This document shows positions 10,951 to 24,400 of a DNA stretch of 64,000 bases, piece after piece (the first letter of the stretch is position 1; each line of letters begins with the position of its first letter). Position numbers and translations under genes: made by a program. The stretch comes from Turritopsis dohrnii (Eukaryota > Cnidaria > Hydrozoa > Anthoathecata > Oceaniidae), in NCBI GenBank assembly GCA_027922465.2, contig BQMF02000277.1:372001-436000 (forward strand). Reading direction: 5' to 3'. The notes beneath the pieces were generated by a model, which did no database searches, had not been told where the DNA came from, and saw only the letters and a list, made by a program, of their open reading frames with translations.

Positions 10951-10986
<36 letters not shown>

Positions 10987-10990
<4 letters not shown>

Positions 10991-11169
10991 AAATGTATAT
11001 ATTTGTTTCTGTGTAAAGACTTGCAAAAACATTCATCTGAATTTTTTTGAGTTTTCGGACAAAAATTTGTTTTTGTTTCCGTTGTATAGCTTGCAATGTA
11101 TAGCTTGCTGTGTGTACACATTGGAATGCTTGAGCGCGGGGGCATTTTTTAGCTAAAGCCACATGCTAG
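10987..11169 (+). repeat. Right part of the LINE-split dispersed repeat
   Basis: Continues the 5033-5475 repeat and matches the reverse complement of 51713-51897, including the gcgcgggggcattttttagc block and the terminal catgctag. Together the two parts make one ~600-bp copy. Confidence 0.8.
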
Positions 11170-12424
11170 TAATAATTGTTTATATTTCAAGTTCCAAATA
11201 TATTACATTGGCTCTTCTCCTGAAATAGCGTATGAAATTGTGCATGTGTGTTATATTTCTATTAGGTGTTCTATTAGGACTTGCGTTAACAAAATAAAAC
11301 TTGTATGCTTTTATAGGTATTGAATATCCTCTGGTGCATGCCACGAAACATTGGAACATCGAGTAGGATGTACAAGTCAGAATTAGTTTCAACAGCAGCG
11401 AAGAAGCTATCCGTAATCGAAAAGGCAAGAGACCCTGCTGGGTTCCAGGTTGTTTCAACAGGGACTAGTTTTGTTTTACATTGCCGGGGAGTAAGTTGTC
11501 AGTGGGGGAACTCTCGTTTGTGTGTACCCAAGGCTTACAAATAATCTTTTTAATGTTTGGTAAATTGTACATTGGATGATAGTTTTTCTCTGGATAGTGC
11601 TACAACTCCAACCCTATTTTTACGTCATGGTTGGTTACTCTGCAGGATGGTTAGAATTACACATCTAAAACGACATAACAGTTTGAAATAAATTTTGTAT
11701 TTTCTTCCATGGAAATACAATATAATCTATTTATTTCAGATGAAAAACTAAGTAAAGCTATGTAATAATTCGTTGCTAAATACAGGAAACGGCTCTTGTT
11801 TTCTCGCGACATATTTCAAATTTATAGACGACACGATGCCGACGTAGCCGTCCGACGAATTCTCCGTCTCCAAAATAAATAGACTGCAACGGATACTTTG
11901 TATTAATACGAGGTGGTTCATTCACCTCGACTTTTTCCAAGAATACTTAACACTATCAATGGAAAATTTTGAATATTGGCCGACTGAACATATACTTATA
12001 AATAACCTACTCAGAATTTTTTTTTTTCAAATTACTTTCGCTGTGACGTCACGAGCGAATCGCATATAAAAAAAGGAAAAAAAAAAAGAAGAAACACGAA
12101 AGACAAAAAGTACAAGGACCTCACAAAAACACAAAATAAAGGAACCACACTACACGAAATTTTATATTAAGGAATTAAATGCAACTACAAAAAAACAGAA
12201 TACGAACTGAAACCGGCGAAAATATCTTACTATTTCATGGAAAAAGAATGACCAGTATATTTCATTAGATAGCTAGGTAGGAAAATCTCAACATTCTGCA
12301 GACCAATGCCCCTAGCCCACTGGAACATCAGCAACGGACGCAGAAGAGAGAAAAACAATCAAAATCTTTATGTAAACATTAGGTTTGGCCATTTGTAAAA
12401 ATCTCTACAATGAACGTTTTAATG
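11170..12424. other. 3' flank of eIF4G and unassigned non-coding sequence
   Basis: No coding exon is supported. The 3' UTR of eIF4G must lie in the right part; TTTATT at 11730 (AATAAA on the minus strand) is one possible poly(A) signal, but it is ~700 bp from the stop and not decisive. Confidence 0.4.
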
Positions 12425-15400
12425 TCAAGGGGCAGTGGATGTAGTCTGTGCAATGTCTTCTTCGTTCGATTCTTCTTCTGCTTTTCGTAACCACTGAAGA
12501 AACCCTCGCACGCAGCTTACAGCGTTCCCTTTACCTTCTGGAAATTCTTTACTATTTTCCCACACGTAAAACGTTTCTTCTGATATAACACTTGTATCAT
12601 ATAACTCTTCGAAAAGTACTTGCAGCAGTTCTGAAGGAGAGAAAAGCCACAGGGAATGAACACACACAATAAATATTTTCAAGGTAGGAGCTGCAGTAAC
12701 ATAAGTTTCCCAATAGTAAAACACAAACTTCCAATGATAAGCATCAACGGATCGAGGTTACGAAAAAAGGACAATCCAAATATCAACTGTTTTAAAAATG
12801 AATTTGAAACGATGACAACCATTAAAATTTCGAGTAGAAATAGAGAAAATTGCCATCACAGTTAAAACTTATTTTTCAAAAGCAGACGTCAATGCATTCT
12901 TCTTACCTCTCGGATGGTTCAACTCTGTAACTAACTCTTGCATACCATACAACGCATGTAACTCAAAGTCTTTATTATTATTCACATAACGTAACAGCAA
13001 TTTAGAACGATCCCTTAGGGTATCTTTATTGCATGTGCAATCTTGCAAAAAAAAGAGAGAGCAGATATAGCTTATATACAGTCAGTTAATTGTCTGCCAA
13101 AAACAAGCCATTAAAAGCATTTCCCACAACGACAATATCATTTGAGCCTGGAAACAGTTTTACATGAAATAAATGTAAAATTGTGTTATTAGTTTAAATA
13201 AGTGTCTTTCGCATACATCATCAAGATGACAGATTGGTCAACTCTGCCCTCATTCGGGTATGATGCTCAAATACTGAATGAAATTAATCCATAAAGAAAT
13301 ACATACCGGTGAGGAGAGTAGAATTGCATATAGTCTTTGTCAAACTCTTTATAAATTCCGTCGTATTTTGAACCTCGGGAGGCACTTTAGTCTAAAACCC
13401 AAAATTGAGAAACATAAGAATAAATCCTATATTTTCCCATGGCATGATGCTTGTCAACATACCTGTATAAGAGACATGACTTGATTGTTGACGTCTTTGT
13501 TTTCTTTTAGTAGACGACGCATCTCATCCTGAACTTGACTGGCATGACTGCGCGTTGGAGTCGATAAGGTAAATTCCATTTTCTATTGAACGGGAAAAGA
13601 TTTAAGAAAACAAAATAAAAATGCTGAGCCGATTTACCTTTTTTTTAAAAAACCTTCATACTTTATCTTTGAGGAATTGCTGGACTTCGTTTGCATCCTG
13701 AAGCAACATTTCCCACTTCAAGGATGATTCAGACCATAAGGTCGATACAGAATCTTCAGTCTGAAAAACATTAAAGAATATGTTTGCATATTAAGTGGGA
13801 TGACAGAAGCACAACAAATTGCCTTCTTGTCCGTGAAATTTAGTTAATCAGACAAATGATGTTTGTTTTAAAAATAATCCTTTTGCCAGGTTAAAAGCCA
13901 TTCCTAGATAACCCTTTCTTTTGTATGTTTGAGGCCACAAATAAGTATTGGTGACCATTAAACTTTTTCAGGATGGGGTGGGGTTTCCAAATAAACTTCT
14001 CACCCCTGCAATTTGTACAGCAACAGATAGAGCCTGAGCCATTACAATGCCAGCTTTATTCAGCTGAACTAAAGGCTCCAGAGAATCTTTCAATCTGTTC
14101 AGTGGCAACGTGCCATCATAAACAACAGGTCCAATGATTTCACCCAAATATGTGTAAATCAATGGTACGTCACATGCTAAATCCTGTGCCAACTGCACGA
14201 CAACGTTAAAACTAAATAATAAATTTCATAGAAAGTAAAGAATATACTTCGTTATCCTTCTCTACAATAGATACAATCAACAAACAACATGAGAACACTA
14301 ACCCTTGACACATGTGATCGATGCTCAGCGTCTGCTTTTTAATCATTTCATTGAACAGTTCACCAACTAAACGACGTTGATCCGGTTTCTTTTCAAGGAC
14401 AAGCGATGTTGCCTCTTCAACAAACTGTGGATGTAAATGGGAAGCATTCAACTCCTTTATACATAAGTCCGCCTCCTACAACATAACAAAATAAAGCAAG
14501 GAGTTTGTTAAGCTTATACATGTCACCTTGTTCTTATCGTCCAGATTTGCACAGATGAGTTGGCGCTTACTTTCATATCTTTTGTTGAGAAAAACTCCTC
14601 CAGTGTTGATACTGTTGTTTTTCTCATTTTATCTTCGCTTATAGGATTTGGCGATAGAGATTTTTCCACAGGGGTTTGAGCTCCACTTGATGGGGCACTT
14701 GATACATCATCAGAAGGACTAGATCGAGCTGGGGATTGGTTCCTACTTGATCTGCCAGTCATATCTTTAACAGCACGCAATGCAGCATTTCTTTCATCGC
14801 GCCCACGTCCACCTGTTGGTGTGCCTTTACGGAAGGCTGTACCACGTCTATAACGTAAAATTCAATAGGATGTCAGCGAAAATCTATTTGACCCTAGGTA
14901 TTTAGTATACTTTTAAACTTAAATGTACTCTGTGAGTGTTGACTTGTTGAGAATTCTCTACAAGGAATTACGGGCAATAATGCAGTCTGTCCAATGCTAC
15001 CGATACAAAGACAAAAAAAATTGATAATGAAGGAATGTCCCATTCCAGTCGGATTTTTTCAATATGTTAAGACAACAGTCTGTTTTTTATCATGCTCCAC
15101 TAAACAGTGTCAAACTGAACGAGCATATTGAATCACAACAATACAGATAAATACCATACCCTCGCTTGTTGTCAAGAGATGCTGGAGTAACATTAGTTTC
15201 AGCTAAAATGTCAAATCGATTTGTTGGGCGGTCCAGATCACTCGTTGGTGTATTAGAGCCGGAACCAGAACGACTACCGCCACCGCTAGCACCACGTGAC
15301 CATGCTCCTGGACGTCCTCCAGGACCCAAAGATATTTCAGATGAATCTGTTTTCTGGGTAAAAATATAAATTGAAGATAAAAAATGTTAAAAGAAACAGA

Positions 15401-18400
15401 AAGGGCAAAAAAAAAAAAAAAAAAAAACTTTTTCTACCTTCTGAAGTTTAAACTTGCTAGCATCTACAGGAGTCTGAGTCTGTCTGTTTCCCTTAGATGA
15501 TGATACATTGGTCCAGCCATCAGCAGTTGGGGGTGCATTAGTACGTACAACAGGGCTATCTCTACCACCTATACAAATAAAAAATCAATGGAAACTAGCA
15601 ATGATAAAACAAAAACTTCTCATTTTTTAATGGACCCCTCAAATTTACTGAGTCCAAAAGCTGTAGAAAATCCGTTTCAACGATGACAACTCAGAGATAA
15701 GACACTAACCTCTTCCTCGAACACTTTGTCTTTGCAACTTTTCTTGTTGACGGGCTATTTCCTCTTGCTTCTCCTTTTGTTGAGCTTCCCTGTGAATTTG
15801 ATCAATAGTTTTCGGGTTGCCATCATCTCTTCTTGGGACCCAATTACTTTTACGCAAGTCAATAACATCTCTTAATGCGAATCTGATACGTGAAGAAATC
15901 TTCTTTTTTTCTATGATTTTGTTTATTTGAACAAAATATTGATCCATTCTTGGCTAAACATAGAAAAATTGTATTTTTAATGCTGAATTACAACATCACA
16001 TCCCACACATAGGAGTTATACTTTGATAATGTGAGTAACTTACTTTAGCTTTCTGGTGATCAAGGTCTTTGCCTATAGTAGATAGTAATTTACATAAACA
16101 TTCTAATTGGTCCTCTAATGATTCTTGTTTCTCTGAACGCAGCAGTTTGAAGATACAATCATGCATGATATTCTCTGATATCATCTAAACAAATTGAAAA
16201 ATGTTACAAAAATTTTTGGATATCAAAGCTTGGTGTCAAAAATGGATTTTCTTTTTTAACAACAACCTTTAATTTAAATAATTCTCCTATAAAACGTATA
16301 TTTCCAAGCATCCTCCGTCGATTCATCATTTCTCGATAATTTAATTCTTCCATCCATGCTTTTTTTTCTTCCTCCTGTAGAATAGTGAGATGAAAGGTGC
16401 AACAATAATATCAGTGTATAATTCAGAAATTAAAATCACAAGCTGTTATTGAAAGAGTGTTTCAATTGTTCTATTTAAATACTCCACCAAATGAAAAAAT
16501 CACTGACGTAAATTGGAAACAAAATGCAAAATACATAAAGCAGCATTCTTTGGAAGACTTCTTACCGTCTCAAAACTCTTCTGTCTGTCTTCCTCCAATA
16601 ATTTTTCATCGGAACTTTCTTTTTCGAATTCCTTTTGACATTTATTCAATAGTATTTTTCGGAATGTGACAGTGGGCTGGGCAGGTTTATCCCCTTTTAT
16701 TGGAATTTTAAACTAAACAAATCAAATATTTATCACGTCAATATATTTAGTCATTAATAACTTATCAAACCATACAATAACGACATAAAACTCAACACAT
16801 ACCTGATCTGTTAAGACTCGACACATGTTAGCATATGCAACACTGAAACCAGGCTCGCTAACAGCCTTTTCAAATATCAAATCAATGGCAGCTTCAAGTT
16901 TGTTTGAGCTATCTATTTTCAGCTCTAACATTTTATCAACTAGAGTCTTAAATTTCTGTGGAGTTAACTTGTTCAAGATGCTTCGCACATTCCTTTCTAG
17001 TTCCTGAATAAAGGAAGGTAATGCTTTTTATTTCATCATTAAAAATTGCATGACAAATTCAATGATACAATGTCTTAACCCTATCTTTATCACTAATTGG
17101 TAACGAAATCAGAAAATGAGAAACTCACATCCATGTTTCTCTGATCTTCAGTGAGTTCCTTTGCTTTTTCTGATGGCCTCACCCAAGCATTTTCAGATTT
17201 CTTTAACTCAACCTTCTCAAACATTGGAGCTTGCAGTACTTTGGTTGGGCGAACATTTCCAGGCTTACGTGATTTTCCACCGCCAGATGAACGACCACCA
17301 CTGGCTTGTCGCATAAAGTTTGGCATAAAATCATTAGAGGCAGATACTCTGTAAGAAAGTAAGTTTTTTGTAAATTTTCAAATAGCATTTTCACAAAAAA
17401 TAATAAACATTTTGTAGTATAGAAAGTAACCTTTGGCCTGGTACTAGAGCACGAGTAGGTTCGTGAGCTTTAGACAGAACAATGTCAATATCTGGAAGGT
17501 TTGCTGGCTTGGATGTGCAAATGGGAGCAAATTGAAATTTCAAAAGGAAATCTCTATCATATTGAAGTTTTTCTTCATCATTTGATAGAGGCATATCTAA
17601 ATCAAAGAAAAACATTCAATACAAGATACAAAATCATTTAACTGTCACAGTGCAACGGAAAGTTAACATGTCAATTAACAACTTGTAACTGTTGGTGATT
17701 TGAAACATTAACACACCTTCTGATTTGATAATTTTGGTTTCTGCTGTCTTAGGGATTACTTCTGGTTCTTCAATATCAGCATTTGTGATTACTTCTTTTT
17801 CAATACTTTCTTCCTGAAATGGTTGCATGTCAGATTAAGAAAGAAATTAGAAACAGGTAAAAATTGGCCTTTAACAAATTTATGCAGTGTGATTTTACCA
17901 CATTATTATGAATCGTTATTAATTAAATATGTTACTTAGAATTATGAATTAAATATTTTACTTAGAAAATAGGAAATGAAGTCTAAATCTGCAGTACTCT
18001 GAATTTAGGTCGACACTCGCCAAAAGCCGACCTGAAATTGCTATGTTTTGCCAACCTATCTTAAATTAAATTCAGAGGGCTGAATCTGATCAATTTTTTT
18101 GAAAAGGAAAAGCGTTTACAGAAAAGAACAATTTGAGTTTTCTGTCATATTTAATTGATTAAATGTTTATTGGTCTATTCAATGACAGACAAGTTTGTGA
18201 TCTTGACCAAAACTTTCCAGACATATGCATGGATGAATACAACGTATAGTCTATGAGAATAAACACTGAAATAGAAGACTTTATGTGATTGCACTACACA
18301 TAAATATCCTTACATACTTGACAGAACCACCAAACTAACTCATAAATAATAATAGTTTAGATAGTTTTCAGATAAAAGATTACTAACTATTAAACGTAGT

Positions 18401-21400
18401 TCAAGATGACCTCACCAAATAAATATACGCCCAAAATTATAGCATATGAAGCATCTCAAAATATAGTTAATCTCAACATACAAACCTTTTCTTCCCAAGT
18501 TTCATCTTCGGGTGATTTTTCGGGTTTTGTGGGCTTAGGTTGTTCTTTGACTACTGGTTCTTCTACAGGTTTATCAGTGAATGCACTCAACAAGTCATCC
18601 TCTTTGTCTTCCAATTCTTTAAACCGATTCTTAGCTTTCTTCTTCTTTGTAACTGAATAAAATTCCAAACAACAGATCCATCAATTGGGGGAAAATAATT
18701 ACTTCAGTGTAAACTAACAAAGGATTGGTATAAAAGAACAAGGAACACAGGAATTAAAAAAACTAAATGAATAAAGAGTATCAACTGAAAAAAAAATTTA
18801 GAAAATTCTTATGATCATATATATCAAAAGCTAATCTTGAAAAAGATAAGCAACTCACATGTCATCTCACTGTTGTCTGACTATTGAAATCACATTATAT
18901 AACATAACACTGAATCTTACTTAATCTTAATGTCAATGAAAACTTTTTCAAAGACATTCCTAGAATAACCATTGAAAGATAATAAAAGAGAAGTGAGAAG
19001 TAAACACTGTCCACAGAGATTCAGTAATCAAACACAGTGTTATTATTTTATTACTCAAGGTAGAGAATTACAAAACTTTCTATTGTAAAAGACTAGCAAT
19101 TGTAGTAATTAACAAAACTAAAAATCTGGCATTCAATACAGTGATGTCTAGATGAATTGTAATGATTAATTCAGTGCTTAGTAAAAATAAATTATAAAAA
19201 CTGCGCTAATGATACTTCAGAGATTCTTCTATTTTTGGGTTTTTACATACAAATAATGTAATTTTAATGTAATTTCAAAATAATTTCAAAGTAATTTCAT
19301 TAAAATAAAATGCGTTAACAAACATTGTCATGTCAATTTAATTTTGCTGACATAATAGAAATAGAAATGCAGAATGTGCTTAATTACTTGCACCTACATT
19401 GAAACCTTAAACCAGTTTGAGGTCAGTACAACTCTCATGTAAATGCACTCTACATGAAAGCTTTCATATACAAAAATATGTGTTGCCTGATCACATATCA
19501 AATAAAAATTTTAACTGTAAAAACAAAGCAGCTTGCTAGGTTGTTAAACTGATGCAATGAAAAAAACACACACCAGGATCAATCAATCTTATACAAAAAA
19601 ATAAATAACAGACTGTAAATAAGGACATCTCTTTAAGACAATTATAAACAAAATAAAGGAAAATCATTCTTTTCCACACAACCTCATGGATACAAGCACT
19701 GAATGGAAAGAAAAGTCTTGTTTATAGATTCTCCACATACTTTTATATCATTTTCTTTATTCACCACTTAAACATTTGTTATTTTTACGTCTTTATAGAG
19801 CTAAAGCCAATTTTATCGCCAAATTGGCGAAAAATCAGAATTTGTCGCCGATAACAAGGTTTCTGTGCGAATGCTCAGGAGACAGAAAATTATCGTATTA
19901 TGAAATCAAAATGAAAATCGCCACATTCTGGTGATAATTTAGAATGAAGGAAGTTTGGGAAGAAAAAAAACACTGCATTCAAATGGGATTCGAATAAACA
20001 CTCAAATAGCATTGTAAAAACTGCTGAGAATTTTGAACAGAGGTTTGTACGTGACAATGGCACCTTTCAAAAACCACAAAAGGCTGTGTCAGAAGTTGTT
20101 AAAACTTATCCTAGCTTGTATAATAAGCAGGAAAGAGAATATAAAAAAGATGATGTAAAACAAAGGGGGTAGAGAGAAATTCCCATGGAGTTATAACCTG
20201 AAAGTGGAAAAACAGCCGAGCAGCTACGGAATAAATTAAGGGAAGAAATTTTCGTGGGAATTTAATTTCGCGGATGGTGTAAAAATTTTTTGGGCAGAAT
20301 TTAACTTTGCGGATGGTGTAAAAATTTATTAATTTTTATGGGAATTTAATGCTTAATACGGGGTTCAAATTAGCACGTCGCAATTTGCAATTTGCAAGTC
20401 CAATTGAAATTTTCAAATGACTGGCAAGCGTAGTACAATTGCGAATCTGTATTAAACTTTAGTAAAAATAAACTTATCCTTTGAATATGTTTAAAGATTT
20501 CCATAAAAACAATTTCCATACAAACATAAAAAAGTATTTCCACATGTTTAAAAACAGGTGCGAACATTTTACATACTTTTGTTTACAAAAATAATTTGGC
20601 GCAACGATCCTCACAGGAGAAAACCCTTTTATTGTTCTTTCCAGCAATTATTATTCTATTTCTCTCCACGTTCTTTAGATTTTACTTTATCATATAACGA
20701 AGGAATAGTTTTTCAGTGTAGTTTTTTTAAAAAAGAACATGTCAGAATTTACTGCTTCGTTGAAAACCGTTAACAAATAGGAAACTGAATTAAATTGCAC
20801 ATTAGAAAAAGATCTGCGCAGGAGTTAAGTAAAAACAAATAGGATGTTCAGAAGCTTCTTTTTGCTACACGCTCCTTCCGTGTTTTCAAAAGCGAAAGAG
20901 GCCCTGGGAACAAACATTTAACAGTTCATTTAGTTTCTCTCTTCAATGATCGACTTTACACGAAGTCAAATTCGTTTCCAGTGCTTCTTTTTCGAGGTAA
21001 ATATTTAACTGGAAAAGATGAAAACTCAATGAAATTATCGAATTATTGTCTCAAACCACAAACAAACAGTCACGATCGATAACAGAAAGTTGAATTGTCA
21101 CAATTGAAGCCCAGGCATGGAAATTTGGTGGACACGATTGTTATCGTTACCGTGTTGTTTACGCAATATTCAAACGTCGGCAACGATCCCATAATCATAT
21201 TTCCTTTTTCCTCAGATAATCACAAATTTTGTGTTTTTCAACGTTTATCTCTCAAAATATTTGTGATTTAGCCATAACTCAAGCCTTCCCATTATGAGGA
21301 ACTTGACCGCCCTAGCAATCGCTCCACAACACTTTTAGAGCCTAGTTAAGATGCGCTTTTGATCACGGACGTAGATGCTCTTCAAAAACATGCTCAACTT

Positions 21401-24400
21401 ATTATATTAGTTTTCATAGTTGACAATGAAGGATAACTTAGGTATGTTAAGTGATTATTCACCAATTTGCTGTTGCTGGGGAGAACGACCACCGTTGCTA
21501 ATGTAATTTTGACATTTCCTTTGTTATATTCGTGTTATTCAATGAAATTAAAAAGCATCTTAGTTTCCAGCTCCCTTTACAATTTTGTTTTATTTCGTTA
21601 ACGTTAGCCTCGTTACCGCTTCGTTGCCAACAATCTAAATCTGCTGAAACAATTTTAGGTTCCGTTAACGATAATTCTTTTTTCATGGCGCAACAAGTTT
21701 CCATGCTTGAAGCCTAAAATATCAATGCCCAATGTTGTTTCCTACAAAATAACTGAACAAAAATATTGTGATGAGAGGCTGTAGATGCTGTTTTAGAGTG
21801 TCTAAAGTTCAAAATTTTCTTCGTCGCCCAACCATGGCAACAGGGTTTTTGGGCAAGTCACTGTTCAAACTTTTTTGCGAATCGACTTTTTGTTTCTAAT
21901 TTGAACCCTGAATATATAAATATATTAATATATTTGTCTAATATTCTTACAATATTCATACCATGGCATTAAGTTATTAAACATAAAAACCTTAAGGAAC
22001 CATTAATCCCTGCAGTGTACTATTTTAAAGGAGACGAAACATATACCCAGTAACTAAAATCAACGATTTCGTTTCGAGTATACAAAGTATGTAGAAATAC
22101 TGAGGTTTAATTTTGTAATTTTGTTAATTTAGTTTTGTGACATCCAATTTCTTGAAAAATTTCGCGAGAATTTAATTTCCTTCTACAACGGCGAACAGCC
22201 AATGTCAAAGACCCAAGAAGAAGAGCATGACATCTGCATTTCATCATTTGTTTACATGAAAGAATTTTAATTTGACGATAAAATTATTTTTAGCAAGAAC
22301 GGGTTGGCGATATATTTTGTCAAGGTGATTCATGAATTTATCGGGCAGTAAGAAAATATCGCTTGAAAATTATCATGACAATAGTCCCAATTTCTGTCAC
22401 CAAAAATCCATCACCCAGTGGGAACCAAGCTTAAGTGGAAGAAATTTTCATGGAAGTAACTTTGAGATTGGCATGGTCAAAATTGCGAAATTCCGTAGAA
22501 TGAAGTTTCACAATCGACCGTTTGCAGGTAAATACGACAAGAGAAATAACACATTTGCTTATCATTATTATCTTTGTTCTGATCTTCAAACACATCAAAT
22601 ATATTTTTGAACAAGTTTGCGAGATTCTTCAATTTCCCATTCATCACTTGAACTTTCATAGCCTTTTGTATAGTATTATTGTCAAAAACCATAATAAAAA
22701 GGTTGAATTTCATAGAATTTAATTTCCTAATTGAACAATAATTTAATTTCATGAATCAGGGCTAAAATTACAAAATTAAATTCCACAAAAACTTCTTATA
22801 ATAATTTCTTCCCTTAGGTAGAGAGATAATTCGGATCAATTACAACAGATGTTATCATGCTCTTTTTACAAACTGTCTTGTTGTTTCGAATCCCCAAGAT
22901 TACAAAGGGTGCACGCTCAAATTGGGTTTGTAACCGAATTGTTACCATTTGTAGTATATGTTTATTACAATGCATTACAAATTAATTCAAATTATCAACA
23001 TGGAGATATGAACAAGACAAAGGTGTTTCTAAAAAGGTTTAATTTTCATTTTATTGGAAGTCTTGTAGATAAGAACAAATAAGGGCTGAAATCTGAAACT
23101 GTATTCATAAAGCTAGAAGAAATAAGAACAATTTAGGTTGAGAATAAAAGCATCCAACTGCATCAAAACTGTGGTTTTGAGTTAAGTGCTTCTTTCTTTT
23201 TAACGTTCTTACAGAAATATGCGCAAGGTTGCAGTTTCAAAAAATAATCTTTTGTTTAAAAAAATGACCAGCCAGGTGGTGACGAGTTAACGGAACCGAA
23301 ACGTCTTTAATTTAATTAAAAAACCATTTGAACTTCAAACCAAAACGATGGAAAGTAACATAATTAGATTTCTGCGAAAGCAAGAAAGCTATTACAGGCC
23401 TGGTCGTAAGAAAATTAGCAGACGTGTGGTCATCGCACGTCTTAATTGACGATATCAGTTATGGCGTGCGCTCGTGTAAATTTTTGACAGACGTGCGATC
23501 AATTTTTTCCAGTTAAGATCAACGATCTTCATTCAGTATGATAATCAGTCAAATTTGAAATGTGTCATATATGTAAAAATAATGAGATTTTCAAGAAGAA
23601 TGAATTAATAAAACAAAACATTGTTTTCAAAGATTCGGAACGTAAAATGTTAGCTATATATTATAAAGATTACTTTGACGGTAAATAAAATTTATTCAAA
23701 AATTAATAAAGAAGAAAAATAAAACCTGAAAAAAAACTTAAAAAATTACTCTCCATCGTTTTGGTTTGAAGTTCAAATTGTTTTTTAATTAAATTAAAGA
23801 CGTTTCCGTTCCATTAACTCGTCACCACCTGGCTGCCTATTTTTTTAAATAAAAGATTATTTTTTCGAAACTGCAACCTTGCGCATACTTTTGTAACTTA
23901 AAAGAACGTTAAAAAGAAAGAGAAAACTACATAATACATAATACATAATAAAATCGCATGTATGAAGCTCCTTTTTCATTCCTCAGCGGATTTCATTGAG
24001 TAGACTTGTATTCTACTACCAAGCGAAGAAAATTTGCAAGCACTGATTTTTAATTCAAAACCACTACCGTATTCCAAAGCGATCGGAGACCTCACTACTG
24101 AAATGGCAGCAAAGTTTCGTTCCGTTATCGTAAAATTTAATCGTAACACATGAACAATTTCCGAACCAAAACTTTCAACATTTTGGGACAGATTTTTGTT
24201 GACTTTTAAATAAACATTTGTTATTACACTTGTCATTACAAGCCAGGCGTGCGATTGCCACACGCCTAAATTAATCTTGGCGTGTGTGGAGGCGTGCGCG
24301 TGCGATCGCACGCCTCTTACGACCAGGCCTGCTATTACAACCGGCTTTCGTTTTCTTCTTTTTTTTCTTACTGTCCAAACCTAGCGGTTTTTTGAAATTT

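Larger units (their letters stand above)
8975..10951 (+). other. Long 3' region of the LINE, possibly with a nested insertion
   Basis: Nearly 2 kb without an ORF. The part just after the stop and the last ~90 bp before poly(A), with tattattattgttgttac and gggataagaacc, look like an ordinary LINE 3' end. Between about 9180 and 10860 lies AT-rich sequence that begins with a long T run and an (AT)n tract and has a gata microsatellite near 10550. It could be another element inserted in the 3' UTR; no flanking duplication was identified. Confidence 0.45.
5476..10986 (+). mobile_element. Full-length CR1-like LINE retrotransposon
   Basis: The limits come from comparison with the uninterrupted host repeat at 51713-52317. 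The left junction falls after ATGTTAACAA at 5475, and the right end is a 35-A tail at 10952-10986, after which the host repeat resumes. The element has a ~180-bp 5' leader, one long ORF (5654-8974), a long 3' region and an AATAAA signal at 10942 just before poly(A). No clear target-site duplication is seen; the A-rich target makes a short one hard to exclude. The coding part is visibly richer in GC than its surroundings. An unbroken ORF, complete ends and a pure poly(A) tail suggest recent insertion. CR1-like assignment rests on PHD-APE-RT order and the C-terminal NDLPKNIRNL motif. Confidence 0.85.

Noticed and set aside
10858..11156. ORFs on both strands across the poly(A) tract
   Set aside because: Homopolymer K or F runs bridging the LINE tail and the host repeat; not coding.
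12044..12051. CRE-like TGACGTCA site
   Set aside because: It lies downstream of the eIF4G stop, not near a promoter; an eight-base match alone is not evidence.
18406..18660. 84-codon plus-strand ORF
   Set aside because: Antisense to the eIF4G exon at 18486-18652.
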